Shown: positions 36,290-45,591 of the stretch, in pieces
Numbering within the stretch: the first letter of the stretch is position 1
Layout of the letters: the number at the start of each line of letters is the position of its first letter
From: Celerinatantimonas yamalensis
GTDB taxonomy: Bacteria > Pseudomonadota > Gammaproteobacteria > Enterobacterales > Celerinatantimonadaceae
Assembly (NCBI RefSeq): GCF_046054155.1
Contig: NZ_JBEQCT010000006.1
Span: 1-64,000, forward strand
Direction of reading: 5' to 3'
Length of the DNA: 64,000 nucleotides
Translations under genes and position numbers: made by a program
The notes under the pieces: model-generated
What the model was told of the DNA's origin: nothing
What the model saw: the letters and a program-made list of their open reading frames with translations, nothing else
Databases searched by the model: none

Positions 36290-37321
36290 CTATAGCGCTG
36301 CATTGAATATGTACCCAACTAACAAAATGCCGCAGGCAACCACGCCGACAAACGTGGCGATCAGCCTGATTTTGAGCACCTTGCGCAATATCACCATTTC
36401 AGGAAAAGACAGAGCAATGACACTCATCATAAAAGCCAGTACCGTGCCCAGTGCCGCCCCTTTGGCAAGCAATGCTTGTACAATAGGGATCACTCCAGCG
36501 GCGTTGGTATACATGGGAATACCAATAACCACCGCAAGTGGCACCGCCCACCAAGTATCTTTCCCCATCACTGCGGCCATGAAATCTTCGGGCACATAAC
36601 CGTGAATGGCGCCACCAATAGCGATACCGACTAAAATGTAGGGCCAGACTTTACCCACGATTTCACGCACGCTTTGAAAGCCCGCATCAAGACGTTCTGT
36701 GAGACTCATATTTTTACTGACAAATTGCGCGTTGAGCTTGGGCATATCGCGCACCCAATCTTGCAGATGCGCTTCCATTTTCAGCCTTCCGATGATCCAA
36801 CCGGCGACAATCGCCACAGATAACCCTAAGCCAAGATAGAGCAGAGCGACCTTCCAACCAAACATTCCGAAAAGCAGTGTTAAAGCCACCTCGTTCACCA
36901 TCGGTGCAGCAATCAAAAATGAAAAAGTCACGCCTAACGGAACCCCAGCCTGAACAAAGCCAATAAACAACGGCACCGCAGAGCAAGAACAGAACGGGGT
37001 TACAATCCCCAAGCTAGCGGCCATCACATTAGCCACACCTTCAGAGCGACCCGCAAGCAATGCTCGCGTGCGCTCAGGGGTGAAATAGCTATTGATCATC
37101 CCCATGACGAAGACAATGCCCGTCAAAAGTAGCAGCACTTTAGGGGTATCGTAGAAGAAAAACTGCAATGCGCCGCCCAAATGACTATCACGCGATACGG
37201 GTAAAACAGCCACCAGCGCTTCAGAGAGAGGGATCAGCGCTAGGTAAACGCCTATCCACAAGAGTGCAGTCAACCCCAAAAATATTTTGGGGCGATGCAA
37301 AAGCCCGCGTAATACACCCAT
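36290..37321 (-). CDS. PF03773-family permease
   Basis: A 343-residue membrane protein of the DUF318/PF03773 permease group, with about nine helices in two repeats and a central cytoplasmic loop (KMEAHLQDWVRDMPK). The signature TPFCSCSAVPLFIGFVQAGVP has the conserved cysteine pair. The second repeat is GIPMYTNAAGVIPIVQALLAKG. Some family members (ArsP) export organoarsenicals; others are uncharacterised. No ArsR-type gene is adjacent, so the substrate is unknown. Grouped with the thioredoxin-like gene downstream and a sigma factor upstream. Confidence 0.85.
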   Translation of the reverse strand: MGVLRGLLHRPKIFLGLTALLWIGVYLALIPLSEALVAVLPVSRDSHLGGALQFFFYDTPKVLLLLTGIVFVMGMINSYFTPERTRALLAGRSEGVANVMAASLGIVTPFCSCSAVPLFIGFVQAGVPLGVTFSFLIAAPMVNEVALTLLFGMFGWKVALLYLGLGLSVAIVAGWIIGRLKMEAHLQDWVRDMPKLNAQFVSKNMSLTERLDAGFQSVREIVGKVWPYILVGIAIGGAIHGYVPEDFMAAVMGKDTWWAVPLAVVIGIPMYTNAAGVIPIVQALLAKGAALGTVLAFMMSVIALSFPEMVILRKVLKIRLIATFVGVVACGILLVGYIFNAAL

Positions 37322-37722
37322 AATTGTTTTATTTCCCCATTAAAAATAATAACTTAGTCTATATTCCAAGCCTTACCCTTAAACCTAATACAGCACCGGG
37401 CTCGATCGACTCGGTGCTTTGGTCTTACTGATCCAACATACGCAATCGGACAGTACTTGTTTTAAGTGGCTCATAGAGAAGACGAATCAATAGAGAAAAG
37501 GATTCTTAACATTTCAACGATTCAGTGAGATCTTGCGAGACCAATCCATCCAAGCTTGTAAGCAACATGCTGATGTGATTGAAAATAAGGAGTAGAAATA
37601 TTGAAAGGTCAAAAGTAAATAAGCGTCATTGACTTTTTAAAAATACAGTAAAACAACACCTAGTTGCTAACCACCTATTTGTAAGAAGGTTAAAGATGGA
37701 CTAAGAATTCAGGAAAAAAGCA
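37322..37722. other. Non-coding gap between the sigma factor and the permease
   Basis: About 400 bp. AGCACCG and CGGTGCT at about 37392-37418 form a 7-bp stem with a GATCGA-containing loop, roughly 80 bp upstream of the permease start. The permease promoter should lie in 37330-37400, which is A/T-rich; I cannot assign which sigma factor reads it. Confidence 0.4.
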
Positions 37723-38286
37723 CTATTCAAGCTCATGGTTTGTGGTACGCGGTACATGGCAGCAAACCTTACCACTCTCATCAAAATGGACCTGACAATT
37801 TTGGATGAGATGATCACGTAGCCGCTTGCGAGCACGAAGCAGGCGCGATTTTGCAGCGGCCAGACTGAGCTGATGAGCCTTAGCATAGGCGTAAACGGTT
37901 TGCCCTTGAAGATCGCACGCGGCAATAATGTGGCGATCGTCGGCCGCCATCGCCTGTAGATTATGCACAACGCAACTATCCAGTTCATCGACAGGTGGGC
38001 GCTCAAAGGTAGCAGATGCCACTGATTCTTCTGATAGTTCGACGTGAGGTTTGTTCAATCGGGCTGTATCTATCAGTGCATTGCGAGCAACTTGAAACAG
38101 CCATGCACGAGGGTTTTTAAGTGTGCAAAACCCTTGGCCTTGACGTATCGACTTGAGAAATACAGTTTGCAACAGATCGTCGGCCAAATGGCTATCCCGC
38201 GTATGGCTTATCAAAAAAGCGAGCAGCTCTTTTTCATGGGCCTCCCACGCGCGTAAAACACAGGTAAAATCCGTATGCTTCGTCAC
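37723..38286 (-). CDS. ECF-type RNA polymerase sigma factor (SigZ-like)
   Basis: 187 residues. Region 2 is LLAFLISHTRDSHLADDLLQ, then TVFLKSIRQ with the region 2.3-2.4 motif PRAWLFQVARNALIDTARL. Region 4 is YAYAKAHQLSLAAAKSRLLRARKRLRDHL. The C-terminal Cys-containing tail (NCQVHFDESGKVCCHVPR) resembles the SigZ group. No anti-sigma factor gene is beside it; the C-terminal cysteines could offer direct redox or metal sensing, which is inference. It lies upstream of the permease and thioredoxin genes on the same strand. Confidence 0.87.
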   Translation of the reverse strand: MTKHTDFTCVLRAWEAHEKELLAFLISHTRDSHLADDLLQTVFLKSIRQGQGFCTLKNPRAWLFQVARNALIDTARLNKPHVELSEESVASATFERPPVDELDSCVVHNLQAMAADDRHIIAACDLQGQTVYAYAKAHQLSLAAAKSRLLRARKRLRDHLIQNCQVHFDESGKVCCHVPRTTNHELE

Positions 38287-38884
38287 CTATCTAGCCTCTT
38301 ATTTGCCTTAATCTTAGCGATCTAGCGACTCAATTATATTCAACATTTGCACCGCTACACATGACTTAAAAAACTAATTTACCTGTTTTATTGGTCATCA
38401 ACCAGTTTTTTATTAATCTTCCTTTATGATATTCACCGGTCAATTTCACGATTTTACCTATTAAATTTGAATCTAAAAAAACAAAAAATCATAACCAAAT
38501 TGTGATTAATGATAACTTTTAACTATATTAAAAAATTTTATTATTCAATTGAAATGACTATTACATCACATAAGTGAAATATCATAACGCCAAAATCATT
38601 TTAAGTAACTTGACCTGGATAAATAATTCATAAAGATTACATAAAGATTAAAAGTAGATTACAACCAAATAAATTATATATCTGGATAAAAAATGAAAAA
38701 TAACAGAGCGAATAACGAATAGAACAATCACTTAGGGATTAATTGATACCGTCTGTAATTTTACATAGCAGACCACCCTATTAATCCTTGCTTACTTTTA
38801 TACTGGCTAAGTTAATAGGGAAGGTCACCATAGGGTAACTATTAAGCTAGTATTTCACTTATTTATTTTAAGGAATCTCATAAA
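38287..38884 (+). other. A/T-rich regulatory region upstream of the xylo-oligosaccharide genes
   Basis: Nearly 600 bp, markedly A/T-rich compared with the rest of the window. CCCTATTAA (38776-38784) and TTAATAGGG (38812-38820) form a perfect 9-bp inverted repeat with a 27-nt loop about 65 bp before the transporter. A CRP-like half site TTGTGATTAATGATAAC lies near 38500. No regulator gene is present. The composition and empty content fit an island edge or an acquired promoter region. Confidence 0.45.
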
Positions 38885-40369
38885 ATGAGTGACTCAATAC
38901 AACTGCAGCGAGAAATCAAGAAAGATGAGTATCACAAGCTTGGTCTCTGGGAGCGAACAGCTTATGGTTTGGGCGACTTTGCCAATAATTTGACCTTCGG
39001 GACAGTTGGCGGTTTTCTAGCTCTTTATATGACAACCGTCAATTCAATTGGTACGTTAGAAGCAGGCTTCATCTTCCTGATTGTTCGTATTGTCAATGTA
39101 TTCTGGGATCCGATGGTCGGGACTTACGTCGATAAACATACATCTAAAGCAGGAAAGTATCGGCCATGGATCCTACGTGCCGGTACCCCTCTCATGATTT
39201 TTTCCCTCTTGATGTTTGCACCCCTGCCTTTTGCAAAAGCTAATATTCCTTTTGCATTTATCACTTACTTTTTAATGGATTTGATCTACTCCGTCGTCAA
39301 TATTCCCTATGCATCGCTCAACGCTTCACTCACCCGCGATCCTGAGTCTGTGGATAAAATTACGACAACACGCATGATGCTGGCAAACATTGCAAATCTC
39401 TTGGTTTATACCTTATTTCCTATGTTTGTTCAGATGGCTTCACCAAAAAATAACTACCTACAAGATACAGGTTTCTTTGGTTTGAAGCTTCATCTAGGAA
39501 CATATACAGATCCTTCTGCTCAGTACGCTTGGTTTTCAGTCTATCTCATCTATGCAATTCTTGGTGGCATTGCATTCTTTTTTTGCTACAACTTTACCAA
39601 GGAGCGTGTCGTCGCAACCAAAGAACAATCAGCCAAAGTAAAAGCCATGGATATATTTAGTGAGCTTAAAAACAACCGACCTCTGGTTATTCTAGGCCTC
39701 TTCTTCATGCTAGCTTTTACCTTCATGTTCTTTATGAATACCGTCAACGGCTACTTCAATCAATATGTTGTTAATAAATCAAACTGGATGGGTGCAGTAG
39801 GCCTAATATCGTCTATTCCTGGCATTATCTTCCCAATCTTTTGGCCACGCCTTAAGAAAATATTGGGCAAGAAAGGGTTCTTCCATTTCTTTCTTGCGAT
39901 GTTTGTCGTCGGTGAAATACTCACATGGGTATGGTCTTTAAATGGGATGCACGATGCCCTTTGGCTTGCTTATATTGCAACCTTCCTAAAGCAATGGGGA
40001 CTTACATCTGCGACTGGTTTCATGTGGGCACTTGTACCCGAAGTTGTTTCTTATGGAGAGCTACACTCAGGCAAACGGAATGCCGCTATTATTAATGCTA
40101 TTATGGGTATCTTTTATAAAATTGGTTTTACGCTTGGTGGCGCAATTCCACTCTGGTTCCTTGCAGCAAATGGCTTTAATGAACATTCTGCCACACAACA
40201 TGCAACTGCTATCTCAGGCATTAATCTAACTGCCATTTGGATCCCCATTATTCTTGCCATAGTTTCAATGATTATCATACAACTTTACCCCATATCAGAT
40301 GCAGATATAGAAACAATTAATGAACAACTTGATACCAAACGTGCGCAAGTAAAAGCAACACAAGCATAG
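38885..40369 (+). CDS. GPH-family sugar:cation symporter (xyloside transporter)
   Basis: A 494-residue transporter with 12 predicted helices, of the glycoside-pentoside-hexuronide family (MelB/XylP/YagG group). Family blocks are ERTAYGLGDFANNLTFGTVG, RIVNVFWDPMVGTYVDKHTS and GKYRPWILRAGTPL. It lies 46 bp before a GH43 beta-xylosidase, so xylobiose or other xylo-oligosaccharides are the likely substrates. It shows stronger resemblance to XylP/XynT-type proteins of lactic acid bacteria and enterics than to anything else here, fitting acquisition with its partner. Confidence 0.88.
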   Translation: MSDSIQLQREIKKDEYHKLGLWERTAYGLGDFANNLTFGTVGGFLALYMTTVNSIGTLEAGFIFLIVRIVNVFWDPMVGTYVDKHTSKAGKYRPWILRAGTPLMIFSLLMFAPLPFAKANIPFAFITYFLMDLIYSVVNIPYASLNASLTRDPESVDKITTTRMMLANIANLLVYTLFPMFVQMASPKNNYLQDTGFFGLKLHLGTYTDPSAQYAWFSVYLIYAILGGIAFFFCYNFTKERVVATKEQSAKVKAMDIFSELKNNRPLVILGLFFMLAFTFMFFMNTVNGYFNQYVVNKSNWMGAVGLISSIPGIIFPIFWPRLKKILGKKGFFHFFLAMFVVGEILTWVWSLNGMHDALWLAYIATFLKQWGLTSATGFMWALVPEVVSYGELHSGKRNAAIINAIMGIFYKIGFTLGGAIPLWFLAANGFNEHSATQHATAISGINLTAIWIPIILAIVSMIIIQLYPISDADIETINEQLDTKRAQVKATQA

Positions 40370-40415
40370 TGTTACATATTTTCACTTAATTTACCGTTGG
40401 TAAGGCCATCACAAA

Positions 40416-42095
40416 ATGTCAAAAATTCAGAATCCTATTCTTCCCGGTTTTAATGCTGACCCTAGTATTATTCGCGTTAAGGATACTTACTACATTGCAA
40501 ACTCAACTTTCGAGTGGTTTCCAGGCGTTCGATTGCATGAATCCAAAAACTTAGCGCAGTGGAATTTATTACCTAGTCCACTTTCAACAACGAAATTGCT
40601 TGATATGAAGGGTAATCCTTCCTCTGGTGGTATTTGGGCACCCGACCTGTCTTATGCAGACGGCAAGTTTTGGCTCGTTTATACGGATGTAAAAGTGACC
40701 GAAGGTGCATTCAAAGATATGACGAACTATTTGACGACAGCCACAGACATCAATGGTCCATGGACAGACCCGATCAAATTGAACGGTGTTGGATTTGACG
40801 CGTCACTCTTGCATGACGAAGACGGTCGCAAATACCTGGCACAACAAACTTGGGATCATCGTGAGTATCATCATCCCTTCGATGGCATTACTTTGACCGA
40901 GTTTGATACAACAACGATGAAACTGCGTCCTGAAACAGCACGTACAATTTACAACGGCACAAATGTAAAATTGCCAGAAGGGCCACACATCTATAAGATC
41001 GATAACTATTACTACCTCTTTATCGCCCAAGGCGGCACTGTCTTTGCCCACCAAGAGGTTGTGGCTCGTTCTAAAACACTGGATACATTGTCATTTGAAA
41101 CAGCACCCGGTGATCCATTCATAACCAACTTTGATACCCCTAACCACTATCTGCAAAAACAAGGTCACGGTAGCTTAGTATCGACGCCTGCTGGCGAATG
41201 GTACTACGCTTCACTCGCTGCTCGTCCTTGGAATCATGCCCATGAATCTAGCTCAGACCCACGTGGTTGGTGTCCATTGGGCCGAGAAACATCTATCCAA
41301 AAGGTATACTGGGATGAGGCGGGTTGGCCACGCATTGAAGGCGGTCATGGAGGGAAGACTTTTGTCGACGGACCAAAAGATGCTCGGATAACAAAAGTAC
41401 CAGCCGATCATAGTCTCCATGACAACTTCACCCATCCAACACTTGATATGAATTGGAATACCTTACGTGTGCCCTTTTCAGAGGCAATGGGAACAACAGG
41501 GAATGGTCAATTGACCCTCATAGGTCGAGGTTCACTAACCAACACGCATGACCTTTCACTCATTGCACGCCGCTGGCAAGCCTTCTACTTTGACGCAACT
41601 GTCAAAGTCAAATTTAACCCGTTTAATTATCAACAAATGGCTGGTTTAACTAACTACTACAATGATCGCCATTGGAGTTTTGCCTTTATTACTTGGAATG
41701 AAATCAATGGTCATGTCATCGAAGTCAGCGAGAATAATCGTGGTAACTACACATCTTATTTGAAATATGATGCGATTAAAGTTCCGGCTGGAACAGAATA
41801 TGTGTGGTTGCGCACGAAAGTTCGTAAAGAAAGTTATACTTATGAATACAGCTTTGATAGTAAAAACTTTACAGAAATCCCGGTTACACTCGATGCAGCC
41901 ATTCTTTCAGATGATTATGTTCTACAAAGCTATGGCGGCTTTTTCACCGGCGCTTTCGTTGGACTTGCAGCGGTTGACTACTCAGGCTATGAACTCAAAG
42001 CTGAATTTAGCGATTTTAGCTACAAAGAACTCGGCGACAAATTGCTTGCGGATGGTTCATATAGGTGGGATGCAAGTGAATCACGGTTTGACTAA
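40416..42095 (+). CDS. xynB: GH43 beta-xylosidase
   Basis: A 559-residue cytoplasmic beta-xylosidase releasing xylose from the non-reducing end of xylo-oligosaccharides. The five-bladed propeller carries the three catalytic acids where the Geobacillus XynB3 enzyme has them: D15 in PGFNADPS (base), D128 in GVGFDASLLHDEDG (pKa modulator) and E188 in LPEGPHIYK (acid). The C-terminal beta-sandwich (about 330-559) is the GH43 C2 domain with RRWQAFYFDATVKV. No signal peptide, so the transporter must import the substrate. No xylA or xylB is in the window. Confidence 0.94.
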   Translation: MSKIQNPILPGFNADPSIIRVKDTYYIANSTFEWFPGVRLHESKNLAQWNLLPSPLSTTKLLDMKGNPSSGGIWAPDLSYADGKFWLVYTDVKVTEGAFKDMTNYLTTATDINGPWTDPIKLNGVGFDASLLHDEDGRKYLAQQTWDHREYHHPFDGITLTEFDTTTMKLRPETARTIYNGTNVKLPEGPHIYKIDNYYYLFIAQGGTVFAHQEVVARSKTLDTLSFETAPGDPFITNFDTPNHYLQKQGHGSLVSTPAGEWYYASLAARPWNHAHESSSDPRGWCPLGRETSIQKVYWDEAGWPRIEGGHGGKTFVDGPKDARITKVPADHSLHDNFTHPTLDMNWNTLRVPFSEAMGTTGNGQLTLIGRGSLTNTHDLSLIARRWQAFYFDATVKVKFNPFNYQQMAGLTNYYNDRHWSFAFITWNEINGHVIEVSENNRGNYTSYLKYDAIKVPAGTEYVWLRTKVRKESYTYEYSFDSKNFTEIPVTLDAAILSDDYVLQSYGGFFTGAFVGLAAVDYSGYELKAEFSDFSYKELGDKLLADGSYRWDASESRFD

Positions 42096-42283
42096 TGTTG
42101 AACCTTAAACTTGAAGCGATGATTGGTCATTCAAGCTCGAACATGGTGTTTTGAGCAACGATTAGAGTGACCGAAAAATCTGTATATTGCTCTCGGTTGA
42201 TAGATCGAGACGCCATACCCAAGTCGAATCATAGAGTCATCTATTACATAGAATGTGCACCCAGTAGGGATATTAACTGAAAA

Positions 42284-42308
42284 ATAAGTGGCCATATTAG
42301 CCACTTAT
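42284..42308 (-). terminator. Terminator of the TetR/hydrolase transcript
   Basis: ATAAGTGGC and GCCACTTAT form a perfect 9-bp stem around a 7-nt loop. On the minus strand TTTTT follows, so it serves leftward transcription from the hydrolase remnant. It may also act on read-through from the xylosidase gene. The surrounding gap 42096-42450 has no other feature I can support. Confidence 0.7.
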
Positions 42309-42450
42309 CCAGCTTACTATAATTCATTCAGTTTTGGGTTGCCGACCAGAAAGATGCAACACCTCAGTAGGCATTTTATTTTCATCTCTCAGCCTTTACT
42401 GGCGGATCCCTTCATATTTTTTAATCCTGCGCGATGTTGTTATTATCATT

Positions 42451-43008
42451 TTATTGATGATACGTTACTCTTACTGTGCGATGTATCCATTGACTTATGG
42501 TAGTGAGCGCTCCAGACGCGTAGCCGTGACGACCCATTATAACAAAGACGACTTTTTTCCAAAAAGGCCACTCATTGGGTAGTTGGTAATTAAACCAATT
42601 CGCATTCAACAAGCCATGGGTAGCATTTTTTATAACAAGCGTTTGTTGATCTTTCATTTTATCTAGGTATTGCTTGTATATTTTGGGGTTGTATATTGGA
42701 TCGACATTTTTATCGTATTCGCCCCAAAGAGCCAAAACAGGGCCCTGCATAGTCGCTAGGTAAGGTATCGAATCCCTGTTGTAATTGCGTACTACGAAGT
42801 TAAAACGAGCTTTTGCCATTGTTGGTCGTTGACTTGGATTTGCCGTATCAGGGTTACCAAATAGGGTATTGTTCTCTTTAAGATTTGCTGCCACAGCCTG
42901 ACGGACTTTATCAGGACCGAAGCCTTCGGACTCTAATTGGCGCTTTGTATAATTGCGGGTGGACGCAGTGTACTGAAATGAAAACAGAATTATGCCCGTG
43001 TCTATGAA
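42451..43008 (-). pseudogene. Truncated alpha/beta-hydrolase (C-terminal half only)
   Basis: The readable frame extends upstream of any good start codon (TASTRNYTKRQLESEGFGP, then DKVRQAVAANL) to an in-frame stop near 43009. It is the C-terminal half of an alpha/beta-hydrolase: the acid and histidine of the triad are plausible in LALWGEYDKNVDP and KNATHGLLNANWF. The nucleophile serine elbow and oxyanion-hole region are gone, so it cannot be active. It abuts the TetR gene (14 bp), suggesting that a deletion removed its head and that TetR once regulated it. Confidence 0.75.
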
Positions 43009-43021
43009 TCACACAATTTAA

Positions 43022-43630
43022 TCAGGCAGTAGGTGAATAATGTTGGGTAAAAATCGATATAGCTCTCTTCACTTTTTCTTTTTGCACATCAAGTTCAGGA
43101 GGTGACTCAATATTCCAAAGGCACTTCTCTGCCACCCCGGAACTGCATAATGCCTGAAAATCAAGGACACAATCAGTAATATAACAGTGGCATAGCAAAC
43201 CTTCATCCATCAATTCTTGTATCACTTGCGACATGATCACCAATATTTTCTTAGGGCCATTTTCATAGAATACATGAGCTAACTCAGGAGAGCGTCCCGC
43301 CTCTCCGATAACTAAACGCTCTAACGAAACAACGTCAGGACTAGTCACAAAAGCCAGATAGGCAATTCCAAGATGATATAAAACAGCCCTGACATCCGGT
43401 TTAAACTCAAGGGAACTCAGTAAACTCATATCGCTCCCAACACCGACTTCAACGATATACGCTTTGAAAATGTCATCTTTAGAAGAAAAGTAGTTATACA
43501 ATGTCATCTTGGAGGCATTCGCTTTGAGAGCAATAGCCTCCATTGTTACACCAAAAAAACCACGTTCAAGAAACAAATCCCCCGCAGCATGAATGAATGT
43601 CTGCCTCTTGGCTAAAGTTTTCTTACGCAT
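43022..43630 (-). CDS. TetR-family transcriptional regulator
   Basis: 202 residues. HTH: RQTFIHAAGDLFLERGFFGV, then TMEAIALKANASKMTLYNYFSSKDD. The C-terminal ligand domain is of the AefR/TetR_C type (SLERLVIGEAGRSPELAHVFYENGP). AGGAAAAGG directly precedes the ATG. It is intact, although its neighbours on both sides are remnants. Target unknown; the palindrome at 45301 and the damaged hydrolase are candidates. Confidence 0.88.
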   Translation of the reverse strand: MRKKTLAKRQTFIHAAGDLFLERGFFGVTMEAIALKANASKMTLYNYFSSKDDIFKAYIVEVGVGSDMSLLSSLEFKPDVRAVLYHLGIAYLAFVTSPDVVSLERLVIGEAGRSPELAHVFYENGPKKILVIMSQVIQELMDEGLLCHCYITDCVLDFQALCSSGVAEKCLWNIESPPELDVQKEKVKRAISIFTQHYSPTA

Positions 43631-43677
43631 CCTTTTCCTATACTAGGGTCTGTTGATCTTTGCTGTGCAACGATTAA

Positions 43678-43948
43678 TCAGCAATACATCGGTAGCCGCA
43701 TTAATATAAATGCCAGTGATACCATACTGACATAGTATTCTCTAATTTTGTCATATTTTGTTGAAATTGAAAGATAATTATTGATTCGATCAGAGGCACT
43801 TTCAACTAAATGGCGAGACTGACATAGTCACCACTCCATACTGCTTTTATCTATATATGGCTCATAATTTCGCTTAGCAATGACGGTCTCTCGGCCTTTA
43901 AAGCTTTACATATTTACTGAACAGCATACTGCCATAACCTTTGTCGAA
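43678..43948 (-). mobile_element. IS5-type transposase remnant (C-terminal part)
   Basis: Minus-strand translation gives RHLVESASDRINNY, LSISTKYDKIREYYVSMVS and LAFILMRLPMYC before a stop, the typical C-terminus of IS5/IS427-type DDE transposases. Upstream fragments AKRNYEPYIDKSSMEW and, in another frame, FDKGYGSMLF also fit. In-frame stops and a frameshift separate them, so it is dead. No intact start or matching inverted repeats were found. Confidence 0.72.
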
Positions 43949-44035
43949 TGACCTCCACAGGTTTTTCATAGACGGGATCAGTGCTTTTCGCTATTTGAAG
44001 GGACAGTGTCCATCATTGTCGGTTAACATTATTCA

Positions 44036-44085
44036 GGCATGGTGTAGTTGTTTTTGGCGAAATAATTATAACTCTTCACCATGCC
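44036..44085. repeat. Perfect 9-bp inverted repeat in the degraded region
   Basis: GGCATGGTG (44036-44044) and CACCATGCC (44077-44085) are perfectly complementary, with AGTT/AACT extending the stem. The surroundings (43949-44239) are non-coding and probably further degraded mobile DNA. Nature unknown. Confidence 0.45.
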
Positions 44086-44239
44086 TTTCAAAAAATGCCC
44101 ACCCAAAATAGACAGACACTAGTTCAATGCTTGCCAAGTTAGAGAGTTTAATCTATCCATCAACGGTTCGATATGATGGCTAGTGCTCCCCTCTCGATAC
44201 AACTCCAATCAAAGCTTATTCGATCATGCCTACTCACAC

Positions 44240-45217
44240 TTAATGAATCATCGAGGACATCACCCAATAGTTGGTTAACTGTTTCTCCCAAACAAACTTA
44301 TACATTGGTAATAGTTGTGTTGGGTTAGTCGGACGCATCCCCGTTAGCAACTCTACATTGTTACTATTCACATCCATTAATCCATCCGATATTGCTCTTT
44401 CATTGGTTACCATATCATTGCTGCACCATGGCACTGGAGATTTCGAATAATCCCCATCAGTGGCGTGAGGAATATGCAGTGAATCGAGGTAATGATAAAA
44501 CGCCTCATTATCCATTGGTATATATTGATAAGGGATGCCCGAATAGTCCGAAATCAATTCACAAATACTACGCTCACTAATGGAAACTCCTGTAATATCG
44601 TAAGATTGATTAACCTCGCCTTTACCCAGCAGCAGCGCCGCGCCAACTCTAGCGCTATCATCTTTAGCGATGAATGTCGCTTTTCCCTCACCTGCTGTTG
44701 TACACCAACGATAATCAGACAAATGGGCCATAAGCAGGGAGTTCGTGAAGTAGTTTTCCAGATAAAGATTATTACGCATGACATTAAACGAGACACCGAG
44801 TTGGTGCAGGTACATTTCGGTCCAAGTATGATCAGGGAGTACATATTGAGTATAGTTTTCTTTATCTGCTCCGATAAAAGACGTGTAAGTAATATGCTGT
44901 ATCCCGGCTCTTTTTGCACAATCAAGCACTCTCTTATGTTGCTTGATACGCTCGGGCCCATTCAGTACACTCGAGACCATCCACAACCTCTCCCCTCCTT
45001 CGAAGGCACTGAGCAGCTGTAGTTCGTTATCATAATTGGCTTCTATTATACTAATGCCAAGGTTTTGCCACCTTTCCATGTTAGGTCGAAGCACTCTATC
45101 CATGCGGCTACATGTGAATAACAAGTCTTGTGCATCCGCTTGTTGCGCCATATTCTCTGCGACCCTTGACCCCAACTGTCCATCCACCCCAGTTACAATA
45201 TACTTTTTCACTATCAT
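44240..45217 (-). CDS. NmrA-family NAD(P)-binding protein
   Basis: About 325 residues, atypical short-chain dehydrogenase of the NmrA/NAD(P)H-binding group. The N-terminal Rossmann motif is YIVTGVDGQLGSRVAENM, followed by IQHITYTSFIGADKENYTQY and LYLENYFTNSLL. Members act as quinone reductases (QorB-type) or as redox-sensing regulators. The start is uncertain: ATG at 45235 or 45217, or GTG at 45211; GAGG is best spaced for the GTG. It diverges from a broken MFS gene across a palindromic operator. Confidence 0.82.
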   Translation of the reverse strand: MIVKKYIVTGVDGQLGSRVAENMAQQADAQDLLFTCSRMDRVLRPNMERWQNLGISIIEANYDNELQLLSAFEGGERLWMVSSVLNGPERIKQHKRVLDCAKRAGIQHITYTSFIGADKENYTQYVLPDHTWTEMYLHQLGVSFNVMRNNLYLENYFTNSLLMAHLSDYRWCTTAGEGKATFIAKDDSARVGAALLLGKGEVNQSYDITGVSISERSICELISDYSGIPYQYIPMDNEAFYHYLDSLHIPHATDGDYSKSPVPWCSNDMVTNERAISDGLMDVNSNNVELLTGMRPTNPTQLLPMYKFVWEKQLTNYWVMSSMIH

Positions 45218-45300
45218 ATCCTCTTTATTTGTCATTCAGCCTGACCTAGACGGTCTTTCTATCAATTCCACTAATGCTTGTATGAATTGTTGATCAATAA

Positions 45301-45324
45301 TAACTGTACGATATCGTATAGTTA
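45301..45324. promoter_or_regulatory. Palindromic operator between the NmrA-family gene and the MFS remnant
   Basis: TAACTGTACGAT and ATCGTATAGTTA form a 24-bp palindrome with a single mismatched pair. It is placed 84 bp or more upstream of the NmrA-family gene and 59 bp upstream of the MFS remnant start, so one regulator could control both directions. TetR and HxlR family operators look like this; the regulator is not identified. Confidence 0.6.
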
Positions 45325-45382
45325 ATAATCTTACATTTCCTAGTTATGTATATTGATTTAAATCAAGCTGGAACAGTCAAAT

Positions 45383-45591
45383 ATGAGAAAAGCGCCAGAC
45401 AGTAAATTCAAAGATCCTGGAGCTCCCTCCTTGCAACACAGGGCCCTTTATGCACTGATATTTACTTGCTAGCTTTGCCAGAAATGGCCAATCAGTTGCA
45501 AAGTCCTACAATAGTTATCCAGCTGAGTTTGGCCGTAACATTATTGAGTCTGGGGATTGGTCAACTGCTTCTTGGTCCTATCAGTGATCAA
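45383..45591 (+). pseudogene. Bcr/CflA-type MFS drug transporter, N-terminal remnant
   Basis: A reading frame with TDIYLLALPEMANQL and IQLSLAVTLLSLGIGQLLLG, then PISD, is the start of a Bcr/CflA-type MFS exporter (TM1 end, TM2, motif A beginning). The likely ATG (45383) is in a different frame, so a frameshift or small deletion also lies within TM1. The gene ends abruptly at about 45590 where ISAs1-type sequence begins; the remaining ten or so helices are missing. Confidence 0.75.

Noticed and set aside
44492..45022. 176-codon plus-strand reading frame opposite the NmrA-family gene
   Set aside because: Antisense shadow; the minus-strand frame carries the recognisable Rossmann motif.
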